From contig NC_092032.1 of the NCBI RefSeq assembly GCF_042242105.1, positions 7,483,415 to 7,547,414 of the forward strand: a stretch of 64,000 nucleotides of DNA, given 5' to 3'. A program made the translations under genes and the position numbers. The notes beneath the pieces are model-generated. The model was given only the letters and a program-made list of their open reading frames with translations. It was not told the DNA's origin and did not search any database. Shown piece by piece: positions 34,478 through 46,078 of the stretch. Position 1 is the first letter of the stretch, and every line of letters begins with the position of its first letter. The stretch comes from Pempheris klunzingeri. Taxonomy: Eukaryota > Chordata > Actinopteri > Acropomatiformes > Pempheridae.

Positions 34478-34562
34478 ATGAAAATAATCTCAGCAGTGAA
34501 GTCACTTTCTGGGTTTGTCACACTTCTGCTGAGTTTCTCCGTTTTAGCTGCAGGCTCGTTTG
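34478..34562 (+). other. Alternative leader exon of receptor gene A
   Basis: An ATG opens 28 codons with a hydrophobic signal-peptide profile (FVTLLLSFSVLAAGSF), then a G and a GTAAGG donor. The exon ends in phase 1, the phase in which the V exon begins, so direct splicing to 35113 gives an in-frame secreted N-terminus. If spliced to the 34769 exon instead, its frame ends at the TGA at 34798-34800. It is conserved in copy B. Confidence 0.55.
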
Positions 34563-34781
34563 GTAAGGACAACTGTTACTGCTCTTTATGTTTCAACTTT
34601 TTACTCCACAGAGTTTATTAATCACTACTTATAACACTGTAACATGTGGTTGTACATGGCATCTTCCTTCCATGAGTGAACTTTGAAATCTAAAAGAACA
34701 TGGATACTTTGTTTAAAGTATGCTTTGATTAAAATGTTGAAACATTACTTTTGTTTCTTCAAATCCAGGTGATCCAGTGTC

Positions 34782-37700
34782 ATGGCAGCCCAGCGTGTGA
34801 ATGTGGTGACAGCCAGCGTGTTACTGAGCGTCCTCTTTGTTTCAGGTGAGCTGTTTGTTCAGTCACCTTTATGTGGAGACCTTAGTCATTTAGTTTGGAG
34901 TTTGGACATTTAGAAACAAAGCAGAAAGAGCGGTGCAGGCAGAGTCACTGTTTCCTACTGTCCTGACAGGAAAGTAAAATGTTTGAAATAGAAATTGTTA
35001 ACAGGACAGCAAAAAAGACCAGCATGCAACACGATGCTGCTTTGTTCCTCATGAACGTTCTCTTGGTGTAGATTTTATCCTCATTTTGTTCATCATGAGT
35101 CTGGTTTTACAGGAGCTTTGGCTGCTTGTCTTCATAATTCAGCCTTCTCCATTACTGCACCAAAGAAGATGGAAGCGCTGAGTGGATCTTGTTTGCGAAT
35201 CCCCTGTAACTTTAGAGCTGAACCACTCAAAGGTTTTGACAGCAGAAGAGAAATCTTTGGAGTGTGGATTAAAAGTCACCCATATTTTGGAAGCAATCCA
35301 AGCAATGTGATTTTCAACAGCAGCAGGACAGTTAAGATCTATCCAATGAAAATTACTGGAAACCTGAATCAGAATAACTGCACCACTTTATTTTCTAATT
35401 TAATCATAAATTACACAAACACATACTTCTTCAGAATTGAGAACCAAGGGTTCAAGGCAACAGCTGTTTGTGATTCTCTTCAAATACGAGTTACAGGTGA
35501 GTTTCTTTTGTTTTCATCAGTCAGATTTTAATGTATAAAATTAGATAAAAAGTGAACTCAGCGACAGGTTTGGTTTAAACAGTGCACTTTTTCATTTTGT
35601 AGGTTTTCACTTTGCCATGAATTTGAATTCAGATTCAACACAAACTGTCTTGTTACAGTTTGTCATCACATTTGCCTTTTGGCATTTAAAAACCCAAAGC
35701 GTTTAGTAATTCCTAACTTATTTTCCAGTGTAAAGTGTGTGTTTAATTTGAAACCACAGATTCTCCTCCGAGGCCCAGTATTGACATCTTGAGCATCTCA
35801 AGTGATCTGAAGGAGCATCAGTCTGTCACTGTAACCTGCTCAGCTTCCACTCCCTGTCCACACTCTCCTCCTAATCTCACCTGGAGTCTCCAACAAGACG
35901 CTCACAGTGAAATAAAGGAAAACCCCGATGGCACCTTAACAACTAAAATCCAGAGGAACATCACTCTGTCAGACCAGCATGATGGACTCAACATCACCTG
36001 TTCTGCCAGATATCCTGTGAATGAAGGAAGAGACGTCAAGACAGCAGAGGAGAGGAAGACTCTCAATGTTTCATGTAAGACGTCCACAGTTTGTTACTGG
36101 ATCCTGTCAGAACATCATGATTTATGGGATGTCACAAGATTTTAATGAGTAAAGTTGATCTCACATTTTCCTCAGATGCTCCTAAAAACACCTCAGCGTC
36201 CATCAGTCCTCCAGGTTTGGTGTCAGCAGGTAGCTGGGTGAACCTGACCTGCTCCAGCAGAGCCAAGCCTCCCGTCAGCCGCTTCACCTGGTTCAAGAAC
36301 AGCACAGATAGACCCATCAATGTGTCTGATGGAGCTATTTACAGCTTCATTGTGACAGATGGAGGAGTTTATTACTGTGTGGCCACAAATGATCTTGGTA
36401 ATCAGACGTCATTGGAATCGATTTATTTGAATGTCGCAGGTAAGTGAAGAACTGAGTGACTGAATCTGATTACTTTAACTTGCTGCTGTGTGGCTATGAA
36501 ATGATGCTATTCAAATAATGGCTACATCAGTTTTGTTTAAAGGTCTGCATTCAACCGTCGTTTTCCTTCAATCACTTTGCTCACAGAGACCTCTGATAGC
36601 TCTCTGCTCTGGGCTTCAGCTCTCGGAGGGACGGCTCTCATCATACTCATCTGCCTTGGGATCTGTGTTTGGTAAGTATCACAAACCTACGTTCACAGTG
36701 AGGACCTGAGCGAGTGTGTGATCTGTTAGCTTTGTTCACAGCTACACCAACAGATTCCTCATATTTACTGTACTAATTAAAAGTATGATTGTTCAGACCA
36801 CCTATTCTGTAACTTAACATCCTCCTTTGGTTTCATCACCAATGAAATTCAGAACATTGGATTTTTAATATAATATTTATCAATATTTTATGTTATTTTA
36901 CTGCTGCACATCCAATAATGTGTGCCCCCCCCAACAGTAATTTCTCTGTAATGGCTGTAACTGTCTACTTAACCTGAAACACAGCATAACTGCTCTGACA
37001 GCTCTCTAATGTCTTCCAGGTGGATTAAATCAAAACATCAAACGCATCAAAAGACTCAGGTGAGAAAATATTAACTTTGCTGAACTGAACTGTTTTACTG
37101 AACTGTGTGCTGTAAAAAGTTCACATCTGTTCACATAAGGTCCTTTTTTTTAAGTTTGGATCTGAAAGTGACAAAAGTTGAAGCACATTTCATATTATCA
37201 CTAAGATGGTTTAATCTGTTCACAGCACAGTAGCTAAAAGCAGCTTTGCAGAGTTTCCTTCTGACTTTGAGGAACTGACTATTTTCTAAAAGTCAAAGGG
37301 ACTTATTCATAGATATCACAAACATTTATTGACCAGTGTAAAGAACAGCAGGAATGTGTTCAAAGTCTTGTTACACCATTGTTAAAGGGACACTTTATTA
37401 CGATTTTTTATACACAATTTTTAACTGGCTTTCAGTCATTACAGAGTTGGTAGATGCAAATAAATGTTGTTTAATTTTCTTCTGTGTTGCCTGCACCCAA
37501 AGATCTCCAGAACTCTCTCGATGTCCGCCGGGTGACAAGAAACAAGTCATCCAGTGGATATTTACCAGCTGTATGGCTGTTGTTTAGTGGAATAACTGAC
37601 TTAACAACAGAATTATTACAGTTAATTCACTGATAAGTCAGTGCAGACAACACAGAGGAATGTCAGTCAGCATTCATTTGCATAAACCACCAACATTATA

Positions 37701-39658
37701 ATGATACAAAGCCGGTTGAAAATCAGCTTGCACCACAATTTCAGTTTCTTTAGGTGGTGTGACTATGAGTGGGTGAACCTGTTGACAAAGCTAAGCTGAC
37801 CCCTTTAGAGATAGAACTAGCTAGTCCACACATCAGACCTAAATGTCTGCTTAATTAGCATAACGCTAATTTCCCACTTTAAACCGTATGAATGTTAAAT
37901 AAAACACATATTCTTCCTGTATGCTAAAGTCATACATACATGTAGAAAAGATTCCTAGTTAGTAAATCTGTTTGATACTAGTGAATGTTACTAAGAACTT
38001 AGGAAGGACTTACACATAGTAAGTCTTTCTTTTTTGTTTTGTGAAATCGCAGCAATTTATTTACTGACAAAGATCTGAGAAATAGGACCTAAACCAGCTT
38101 AATGCAGCTCCTTTTATGCCCATGAAGTGTTCCAGTCTCTGTAATAGGATGTGATGGTCAATGGTATCAAACGCAGCACTCAGATCTAACAAGACAAGTA
38201 CAGAGAGAAGTCTGATGCCATAAGGAGGTCGTGTGTAACCTTCACCAGTGCTTCTCTGTGCTATGGGTCGCTCTGAAACCTGACTGAAAATCCTCAAATA
38301 GACTTTTGGAATTAAGAAAACAGCTGATTGGCTGCTACTTTCTCAAGGATCTTTGAGAGAAAGGGAAGGTTGGATAAAGGTCTATAGTTGGCTAATACAC
38401 CTAAATCAAGAGTGGACCTTTTCAGAAGAGGTTTAATTAGCGGTACTTTAAAGGACTGTGGTACGTAGCCTGTTATTAAAGACTGATTGATCACATCCAG
38501 TAAGGACGTGTTAATTAAGGGTAGGTCTTCCTTAAGTAGCCCAGTAGGAATGGGGTCTAGGGGACAAGTTCACAGTTTAGATGAGGAAATCATTGAAGCC
38601 AATGCACAATAAGCCCAACAACTATTTCCATGATTCCTAAGTTTGAAGTTGAATTAGAGCCTGTTGAGGGCAGGAGGTGATGAATTTTATCTCTATGCTG
38701 TGCCACTCTGAATGAATACAAGGATCAATGGAGTTCTGGCTCTTTGTCAGCCTGGTTAATGTGCTGAACAGGAATCTAGGGCTGTTTTTATTTTCTTCTA
38801 TTAATGAGGAATAATAGGTGGCTCTGGCATTACAGAGGGTCTTGCCAGATTAAGCGTGATTCTTCTAATGTGGTGGCACGCCATATCCCTTTAAGTTTTG
38901 CAGGTCTGGGAATTATACCATGGAGCTTGTGTCTTTTTTTTAATTATCTTCTTTTTTAGAGGGGCAATGGAGTCGAGTGTCATTCGCAGGGAGCCTGAAG
39001 CACTATCGACCAGATAATCAATTTGGGATAAGATTCACATAGGGGTCTTCTATTGTATGGAAACATGGCATTGGCATGGCGCATAGTCCAGTAACAAGAA
39101 ATCAAATGTCATCAGATAATGGTCCGATAGAATAGTTTTGTGGGAAGACTGTTAACTGTTCAAGTTCAATACCATATGACAGAACAAGGTCAAGGGTGGG
39201 GTTAAAGGAGTGCGTGGGTTCATTTACACTCTGAGAGAAGCCAACTGAGTCCGATAGTGAGATGAAAGCAGTGCTCAGACCATCATTATCATCGTCCACA
39301 TGAACATTAAAGTCACCGACTCTAATTACTTTATCTGCACTGAGGACTAAATTATTGACTATGGAAGGATCCTCACAGCATTTCTCGTCTGCTATATCCT
39401 TCACAGAGTCAAGGGGATGATGATCTGGCTCTGCAAACACCAGCCGCCAAGGCAGAAGAAGAAATCCACTATGGGGAGATTGACTTCTCAGGGCGGAGAT
39501 CTGAACCATCGTCGGCCTCAGCCTCAGCCTCAGTGCAGGACTGTGGGCAGCAGCAGGATGTGCTGTACGCACAGGTCAACGTGTCCAAGGCAGCAAAGAG
39601 ATTGAGACAGACCACTGATGGCCCAGAGGACCTCTATGCTCAAGTGAAGATAAAATAA
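34782..39658 (+). CDS. Siglec-like (CD22/MAG-type) inhibitory receptor, copy A
   Basis: Cell-surface sialic-acid-binding Ig-superfamily receptor, predicted to inhibit through ITIMs. Exons: 34782-34845, 35113-35496, 35760-36074, 36176-36439, 36587-36671, 37020-37059, 39407-39658, all with canonical splice sites; 467 aa. Residues 1-22 form a signal peptide. The V-set domain (about 23-149) has the Siglec-type B-strand Cys53 and E-strand Cys111, and the F-strand motif YFFRIE with Arg129, which contacts sialic acid in known Siglecs. Two C2-set domains follow (150-254, 255-342), then a membrane segment (about 349-372). The tail has ITIMs IHYGEI (Tyr406) and VLYAQV (Tyr438) and an ITIM-like DLYAQV (Tyr461), expected to recruit SHP phosphatases. 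The intron before the tail exon is enlarged by a LINE. Start chosen because it keeps the leader in frame with the V exon. An AATAAA lies at 39843-39848. The family is clear; orthology to one mammalian Siglec is not. Confidence 0.9.
37560..39345 (-). mobile_element. Antisense LINE in the last intron of receptor gene A
   Basis: On the minus strand, 39340-39100 encodes an endonuclease piece ([14 protein letters not shown]). 38494-38312 encodes the start of a reverse transcriptase ([17 protein letters not shown]), and 38240-38090 contains [15 protein letters not shown]. The frame is broken and incomplete. Left boundary uncertain. Copy B has different sequence at this point (45300-45935), so most of this DNA is specific to copy A. 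Confidence 0.7.
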
Positions 39659-39983
39659 TACACCTTTATGCACAGGCCTGTTAATGTACACAGACGGGCT
39701 TGGACAGCAAAATGTCATCTTTACTGGCTGCAAGTGAAAAACAAGAGAAAAGGTCCTTATTCTGCAGCTCAGATATTATCACATTATAACTGCTCATATC
39801 TGTGTGCTGACTTGCTGCGGCTCTAAATGTCAGATCAATGCAAATAAAACCCACACAGCTGTAAATATGGAAATATTCTAAATGATCTGAGAGGAGATAA
39901 AAGTGAACTTGACATCACCAGCGATGTAAAAGGATTCATTTAATTTTGAAAAATGTCTTATCTTTAATTTTGTTATCTTACTC

Positions 39984-40131
39984 GTACGATGAGTCCGTCA
40001 CCTTGAGGGAGAAGAAACTATCTACCACCCTGACCAAACAAGCTAAACCTTTCAGTGAGCAATAACCATGAAGTGCTACGTCACTCTTTATTAGAGTATA
40101 CTGTGTGATGTGCTGCGTTGTTAAGTACAAC
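39984..40131 (-). pseudogene. pck2 exon/intron fragment at the duplication junction
   Basis: About 148 bases match 50519-50665 of pck2: the 5' end of one coding exon (around CGTACG..GAGTCCGTCACCTTGAGGGAGAA) and the adjacent intron (AAGCTAAACCTTTCAGTGAGC, AACCATGAAGTGCTACG). It carries small indels and cannot code. It directly follows the end of unit 1. Confidence 0.85.
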
Positions 40132-40331
40132 AAATCTATGTTAATACATTTCACTATGACAGGGCGGACATGTTAAGCTTGACATCCAACTACAGACACA
40201 ATATGATGAAAATAAGGAACTATAAGTGTAGATACTTTTTACAGTTATCACAGTTGTTTCAACCTCCATTACAAAAAAAAAGTGGTGGAGATGTCACTAA
40301 TTATGGCAGCTGGCTTTTTTATTCTTTTTCA

Positions 40332-41472
40332 TGGGTCAATATCACCATAAGGTGCCTTTCAGACTTCCCAATTTCCCCCAAAAAAGCTGAGATTTTCCAT
40401 TTAACTTCACATTTATTGTATTAAGTAGATGTTATGCTGTTAGAAATGCATGTTGGTCAAGCTCCCACACTTTTTTATAAATTAACTGCAAGCAGACAAA
40501 GTACACACAAACAGCAAAATATGTCAGCCCTGTCAGGGACAATTTCAAAGTAGAATAAATATATTGTAATTACATAGTGATTATAAAATGTATATTTTCA
40601 GAAAGCTATTTAGTCCCTTTCTCAACACTATGTTTTAGTAAATGGGAAAAGTATTTGGATAGTAATGAAATTAGGACAACCATGTCCACATGGAAGGCTT
40701 GCTGACAGGGTGGACAATGACAGGGTGGACATTTTTGAATGTTAGCATTTAATGAGCACATGGTGGACCTTCACTTAGCAACATGATTCAGTTAGCAAGC
40801 GGACTGTGTACTGTTTAACACATATATTTAGAATTTCTGAAAGGTTTTTATATTAATTGATATTTCACTATGACAGAGTGGACATGTTAAGCTTGACAAC
40901 ATCTAAACTAAACACCTAATATGATGAAAATTACGAAACATAAGTGTAAATATCTACTCTGCAACTAGCCACTGTTTCAGTCTCCACTGAAGAAACACAA
41001 AATGCTGGTTGTGATCTCACTGAAAACATCAGCGGGTTTCTTAAAGGGGCATTTAGCCCAAAATGACAGGGTGGACAGCAATCTCAGGGACACATGCAAA
41101 ATGTTCAATACTATTATGAAAATAGAATATACATGATCAAAATGACTTGTTTTATCAAATAACTTGTTGTGACAATAAAACCATGTAAAAAAAAATGTTT
41201 GATTTAGTATCATTTAACCACTTATTACACACACTGAAGTTAGCAGAACAGTGTGTGGGACATGCCAAAATCATGTACATCCAAAGAAAAAAAATGGTAT
41301 AAAATGAAGGAAACACATTTTAAGAGACATATTATTGTACTGATATGTGTGCAAATCTTTGGTCACTTATAATAAGACCTCAGAGTTTAATTATTCTGCT
41401 ACATTTTCATGATGACTGAGTGATTCTCATGGGGACACCAAAGGCACTTTATAGTGATATTGACCCTCATAC
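40332..41472. mobile_element. TIR element upstream of receptor gene B
   Basis: Left end ATGGGTCAATATCACCATAA and right end the near reverse complement (TATAGTGATATTGACCCTCAT). There is no clear transposase frame. Inside, GACAGGGTGGAC-type units recur around 40708, 40720 and 41062. A related segment at 40145-40290 resembles 40850-41000 as a direct repeat. Confidence 0.5.
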
Positions 41473-42376
41473 TTTATTTTTCAAAATGAATGGCAAACTT
41501 TTTTCTAGTGAGTGTGCATTAAGTATCTTTGTCTACATTCAATAAACAAGGTTTGATTCCTGGATATAATCCAGCTATTAAATTATCTCGACATGTAGCG
41601 TCAGCGGCAGACATTGCAATTTTTCACAGCAAATTTTTTGTATGTGTTTGATGTTGTTTTGATGCTATAAAAGTGTTTAAATAGAACTTCATTAAGAGAT
41701 TGAAAAGTGATGGGATGTAAAGTGATGGAGTCATGACCAGAGCACTGAGAAAAAGCTGAAAACAATGAATAAATAGAGGAAGTTGGTGAGCTGCTACTGT
41801 CCACAAGTTCTTCATAGTGACTGCTATTACACAGTTCTCTGCAACAAAACCATCAGACTGACTGTTTCATGTGTGGCAAGAATCACATCGTCTGAAAAGA
41901 GCAGAAAGCCGTCTGTCTGTTACCACAGTCCTTCCTGCTCAACATGATCTGTATCTCCTGTGACTCTGTGCTACTTTAAATATTATGATCACAATAAAAC
42001 ACTGGCTCTCTACACTGATGGTTTTGTAATAAACAAAAAAGTACTCAAAATAAAACAGCCTCAATATTCCGTGTCTAAATTTTACATTGCTTCATACATT
42101 TTCTGAAATTTGTCACTATTATGATTAATGATAAATCACTAATGATTACTGCACTAATATGTACTAAAAACGAAGATAAAAAATTATGCAGGTGTGCAGT
42201 AAGGTGTGTGATAAAAATAATCTGAGAATAAAGAGGGCGTTTGCATTCTGGTGAGCTCAGGATGCAACAGAATCTGACTTCCTCATTGCCGTGGTGTGAA
42301 TAGGAAGGATGAAGACTTCTTGTACTTCTGCAGTATTTTAATCGACTGTTATCTTATGTGAAACAGATTATTTCAT

Positions 42377-42461
42377 ATGAAAACAATCTCAGCAGTGAAG
42401 TCACTTTCTGGGTTTGTCACACTTCTGCTGAGTTTCTCCGTTTTAGCTGCAGGCTCCTTTG
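42377..42461 (+). other. Alternative leader exon of receptor gene B
   Basis: Counterpart of 34478-34562: same length, same phase-1 donor, with one Ile-to-Thr and one silent change. The ATG and hydrophobic core are retained. Confidence 0.55.
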
Positions 42462-42680
42462 GTAAGGACAACTGTTACTGCTCTTTATGTTTCAACTTTT
42501 TACTCCACAGAGTTTATTAATCACTACTTATAACACTGTAACATGTGGTTGTACATGGCATCTTCCTTCCATGAGTGAACTTTGAAATTTAAAAGAACAT
42601 GAATACTTTGTTTAAAATGTGCTTTGATTAAAATGTTGAAACATTACTTTTGTTTCTTCAAATCCAGGTGATCCAGTGTC

Positions 42681-45600
42681 ATGGCAGCCCAGCGTGTGAA
42701 TGTGGTGACAGCCAGCGTGTTACTGAGCGTCCTCTTTGTTTCAGGTGAGCTGTTTGTTCAGTCACCTTTATGTGGAGACCTTAGTCATTTAGTTTGGAGT
42801 TTGGACATTTAGAAACAAAGCAGAAAGAGCGGTGCAGGCAGAGTCACTGTTTCCTACTGTCCTGACAGGAAAGTAAAATGTTTGAAATAGAAATTGTTAA
42901 CAGGACAGCAAAAAAGACCAGCATGCAACACGATGCTGCTTTGTTCCTCATGAACGTTCTCTTGGTGTAGATTTTATCCTCATTTTGTTCATCATGAGTC
43001 TGGTTTTACAGGAGCTTTGGCTTCTTGTCTTCATAAGTCAGCCTTCTCCATTACTGCACCAAAGAAGATGGAAATGCTGAGTGGATCTTGTTTGCGAATC
43101 CCCTGTAACTTTAGAGTTGAACCACTCAAAGGTTTTGACAGCAGAAGACAAATCTTTGGAGTGTGGATTAAAAGTGACCCAAATTTTGGAAGCAATCCAA
43201 GCAATGTGATTTTCAACAGCAGCAGGACAGTTAACACATATCCAATGAAAATTACTGGAAACCTGAATCAGAATAACTGCACCACTTTATTTTCTAATTT
43301 AATCATAAATTACACAAACACATACTTCTTCAGAATTGAGAACAAAGGGTTCATGGCAACAGCTGTTTGTGAACCTCTTCAAATACGAGTTACAGGTGAG
43401 TTTCTTTTGTTTTCATCAGTCAGATTTTAATGTATAAAATTAGATAAAAAGTGAACTCAGCGACAGGTTTGGTTTAAACAGTGCACTTTTTCATTTTGGA
43501 GTTTTTCACTTTTTCATGAATTTAAATTCAGATTCAACACAAACTGTCTTGTTACAGTTTGTCATCACATTTGCCTTTTGGCATTTAAAAACCCAAAGCG
43601 TTTAGTAATTCCTAACTTATTTTCCAGTGTAAAGTGTGTGTTTGATTTGAAACCACAGATTCTCCTCCGAGGCCCAGTATTGACATCTCAGGTGATCTGA
43701 AGGAGCATCAGTCTGTCACTGTAACCTGCTCAGCTTCCACTCCCTGTCCACACTCTCCTCCTAATCTCACCTGGAGTCTCCAACAAGACGCTCACAGTGA
43801 AATAAAGGAAAACCCCGATGGCACCTTAACAACTAAAATCCAGAGGAACATCACTCTGTCAGACCAGCATGATGGACTCAACATCACCTGTTCTGCCAGA
43901 TATCCTGTGAATGAAGGAAGAGACGTCAAGACAGCAGAGGAGAGGAAGACTCTCAATGTTTCATGTAAGACGTCCACAGTTTGTTACTGGATCCTGTCAG
44001 AACATCATGATTCATGGGATGTCACAAGATTTTAATGAGTAAAGTTGATCTCACATTTTCCTCAGATGCTCCTAAAAACACCTCAGCGTCCATCAGTCCT
44101 CCAGGTTTGGTGTCAGCAGGTAGCTGGGTGAACCTGACCTGCTCCAGCAGAGCCAAGCCTCCCGTCAGCCGCTTCACCTGGTTCAAGAAGAAGAGCAGCA
44201 CAGATAGACCCATCAATGTGTCTGATGGAGCTATTTACAGCTTCAATGTGACAGATGGAGGAGTTTATTACTGTGTGGCCACAAATGATCTTGGTAATCA
44301 GACGTCATTGGAATCGATTTATTTGAATGTCGCAGGTAAGTGAAGAACTGAGTGACTGAATCTGATTACTTTAACTTGCTGCTGTGCGGCTATGAAATGA
44401 TGCTATTCAAATAATGGCTACATCAGTATTGTATAAAGGTCTGCATTCAACCGTCGTTTTCCTTCAATCACTTTGCTCACAGAGACCTCTGATAGCTCTC
44501 TGCTCTGGGCTTCAGCTCTCAGATGGACGGCTCTCATCATACTCATCTGCCTTGGGATCTGTGTTTGGTAAGTATCACAAACCTACGTTCACAGTGAGGA
44601 CCTGAGCGAGTGTGTGATCTGTTAGCTTTGTTCACAGCTACACCAACAGATTCCTCATATTTACATGATTGTATGATTAACGTGGTTGCTTGATTAAAAG
44701 TATTGTTGTTCAGTCCACCTATTCTGTAACTTAACCCTCTGGAACAGCAGCACACTGTCTACTTAACCTGAAACACAGCATAACTGCTCTGACAGCTCTC
44801 TAATGTCTTCCAGGCGGATTAAATCAAAACATCAAACGCATCAAAAGACTCAGGTGAGAAAATATTAACCTTTGCTGAACTGAACTGTTTTACTGAACTG
44901 TGTGCTGTAAAAAGTTCACATCTGTTCACATAAGGTCTCTATTTTTAAGTTTGGATCTGAAAGTGACAAAAGTTGAAGCACATTTCATATTATCACTAAG
45001 ATGGTTTAATCTGTTCACAGCACAGTAGCTAAAAGCAGCTTTGCAGAGTTTCCTTCTGACTTTGAGGAACTGACTATTTTCTAAAAGTCAAAGGGACTTA
45101 TTCATAGATATCACAAACATTTATTGACCAGTGTAAAGAACAGCAGGAATGTGTTCAAAGTCTTGTTACACCATTGTTAAAGGGACACTTTATTACGATT
45201 TTTTATACACAATTTTTAACTGGCTTTCAGTCATTACAGAGTTGGTAGATGCAAATAAATGTTGTTTAATTTTCTTCTGTGTTGCCTGCACCCAAAGATC
45301 CCCAAGAAAGCCCAACCCTTGAGTTTGTCCTTTTTACTGAGCAATAACTCTGTGTCTTACTGACACAGTGAGTGTATGGGACCATAGTCGTTTGGATCTG
45401 CATAGCTATGATCAGCAATTTTAATTTGATTTTTGCCTAATGGGAGCTTATATAAGTTGAGTAATACAGACCTGAGAATCGAACCCTGGGGAAAGAATAA
45501 AAACTTGTTCAGCTTGAACTGTCCTTACTTGAATATTAAGTTTGTTACAACACGGATCTGATGCCAGAGAAAGTCTCCTATAGCATCACTACATTCGCTC

Positions 45601-46078
45601 AACTTTACACAGTCAGTCAGAATCACATATAATCAGGCCACCAGAGGAGGCGGACTGTGAGTGTTACTATAGGTCGAGACCCTTCCATTATTATTAGGGC
45701 AGTCAGGAACATCAACAGGGCTGTCATCTAATCGTGACCTCTGGACACCCAGAATCTGCTCAGCTATGCCAAGTGTGAAGGACTGTGAGGCACATTAAGG
45801 CCAACTAACCATGTCAGTGCACATTTAACTTTTCTTTATACCCAGATTTTTTCCCCACAACACCTTCATCGGTGCTGTGGTGTGGTCAGAAACCAGGTTT
45901 AAGTTTGTGCACAAGGCCATTTAATGAGCATTGGTTCATGTGGAATTATTGACTGTGGAAGGATCCTTCACAGAGTCAAGGGGATGATGATCTGGCTCTG
46001 CAAACACCAGCCGCCAAGGCAGAAGAAGAAATCCACTATGGGGGGAATGACTTCTCAGGGCGGAGATCTGAACCGTAG
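42681..46078 (+). CDS. Siglec-like receptor, copy B, ITIM-less with membrane Arg
   Basis: Exons: 42681-42744, 43012-43395, 43659-43964, 44066-44335, 44483-44567, 44814-44853, 45974-46078; 417 aa. The architecture of copy A is kept: signal peptide, V-set with Cys53, Cys111 and Arg129, two C2 domains, one membrane segment. C2-1 is three codons shorter and C2-2 two codons longer. In the membrane segment Gly-Gly of copy A has become Arg355-Trp356. In the tail the first ITIM is changed to IHYGGN, and a TAG at 46076-46078 ends the protein before the other two Tyr motifs. All upstream exons are open, so a truncated but surface-capable receptor is expected. Such a receptor could be activating through a DAP12-like adaptor or a decoy; this is inference. 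A recent pseudogene is the alternative. Confidence 0.8.

Larger units (their letters stand above)
33780..39980 (+). repeat. Tandem duplication unit 1 (receptor gene A)
   Basis: This unit corresponds segment by segment to 40332-46520, including the promoter, all exons, most introns and the 3' flank. Differences are concentrated in the V exon, the tail exon and inserted repeats. The intron before the V exon (34846-35112 against 42745-43011) is identical as far as I can read. Confidence 0.85.

Noticed and set aside
45470..45500. tRNA-like B-box in reverse orientation (GGTTCGATTCTC)
   Set aside because: No A-box or cloverleaf around it; at most an old SINE trace.
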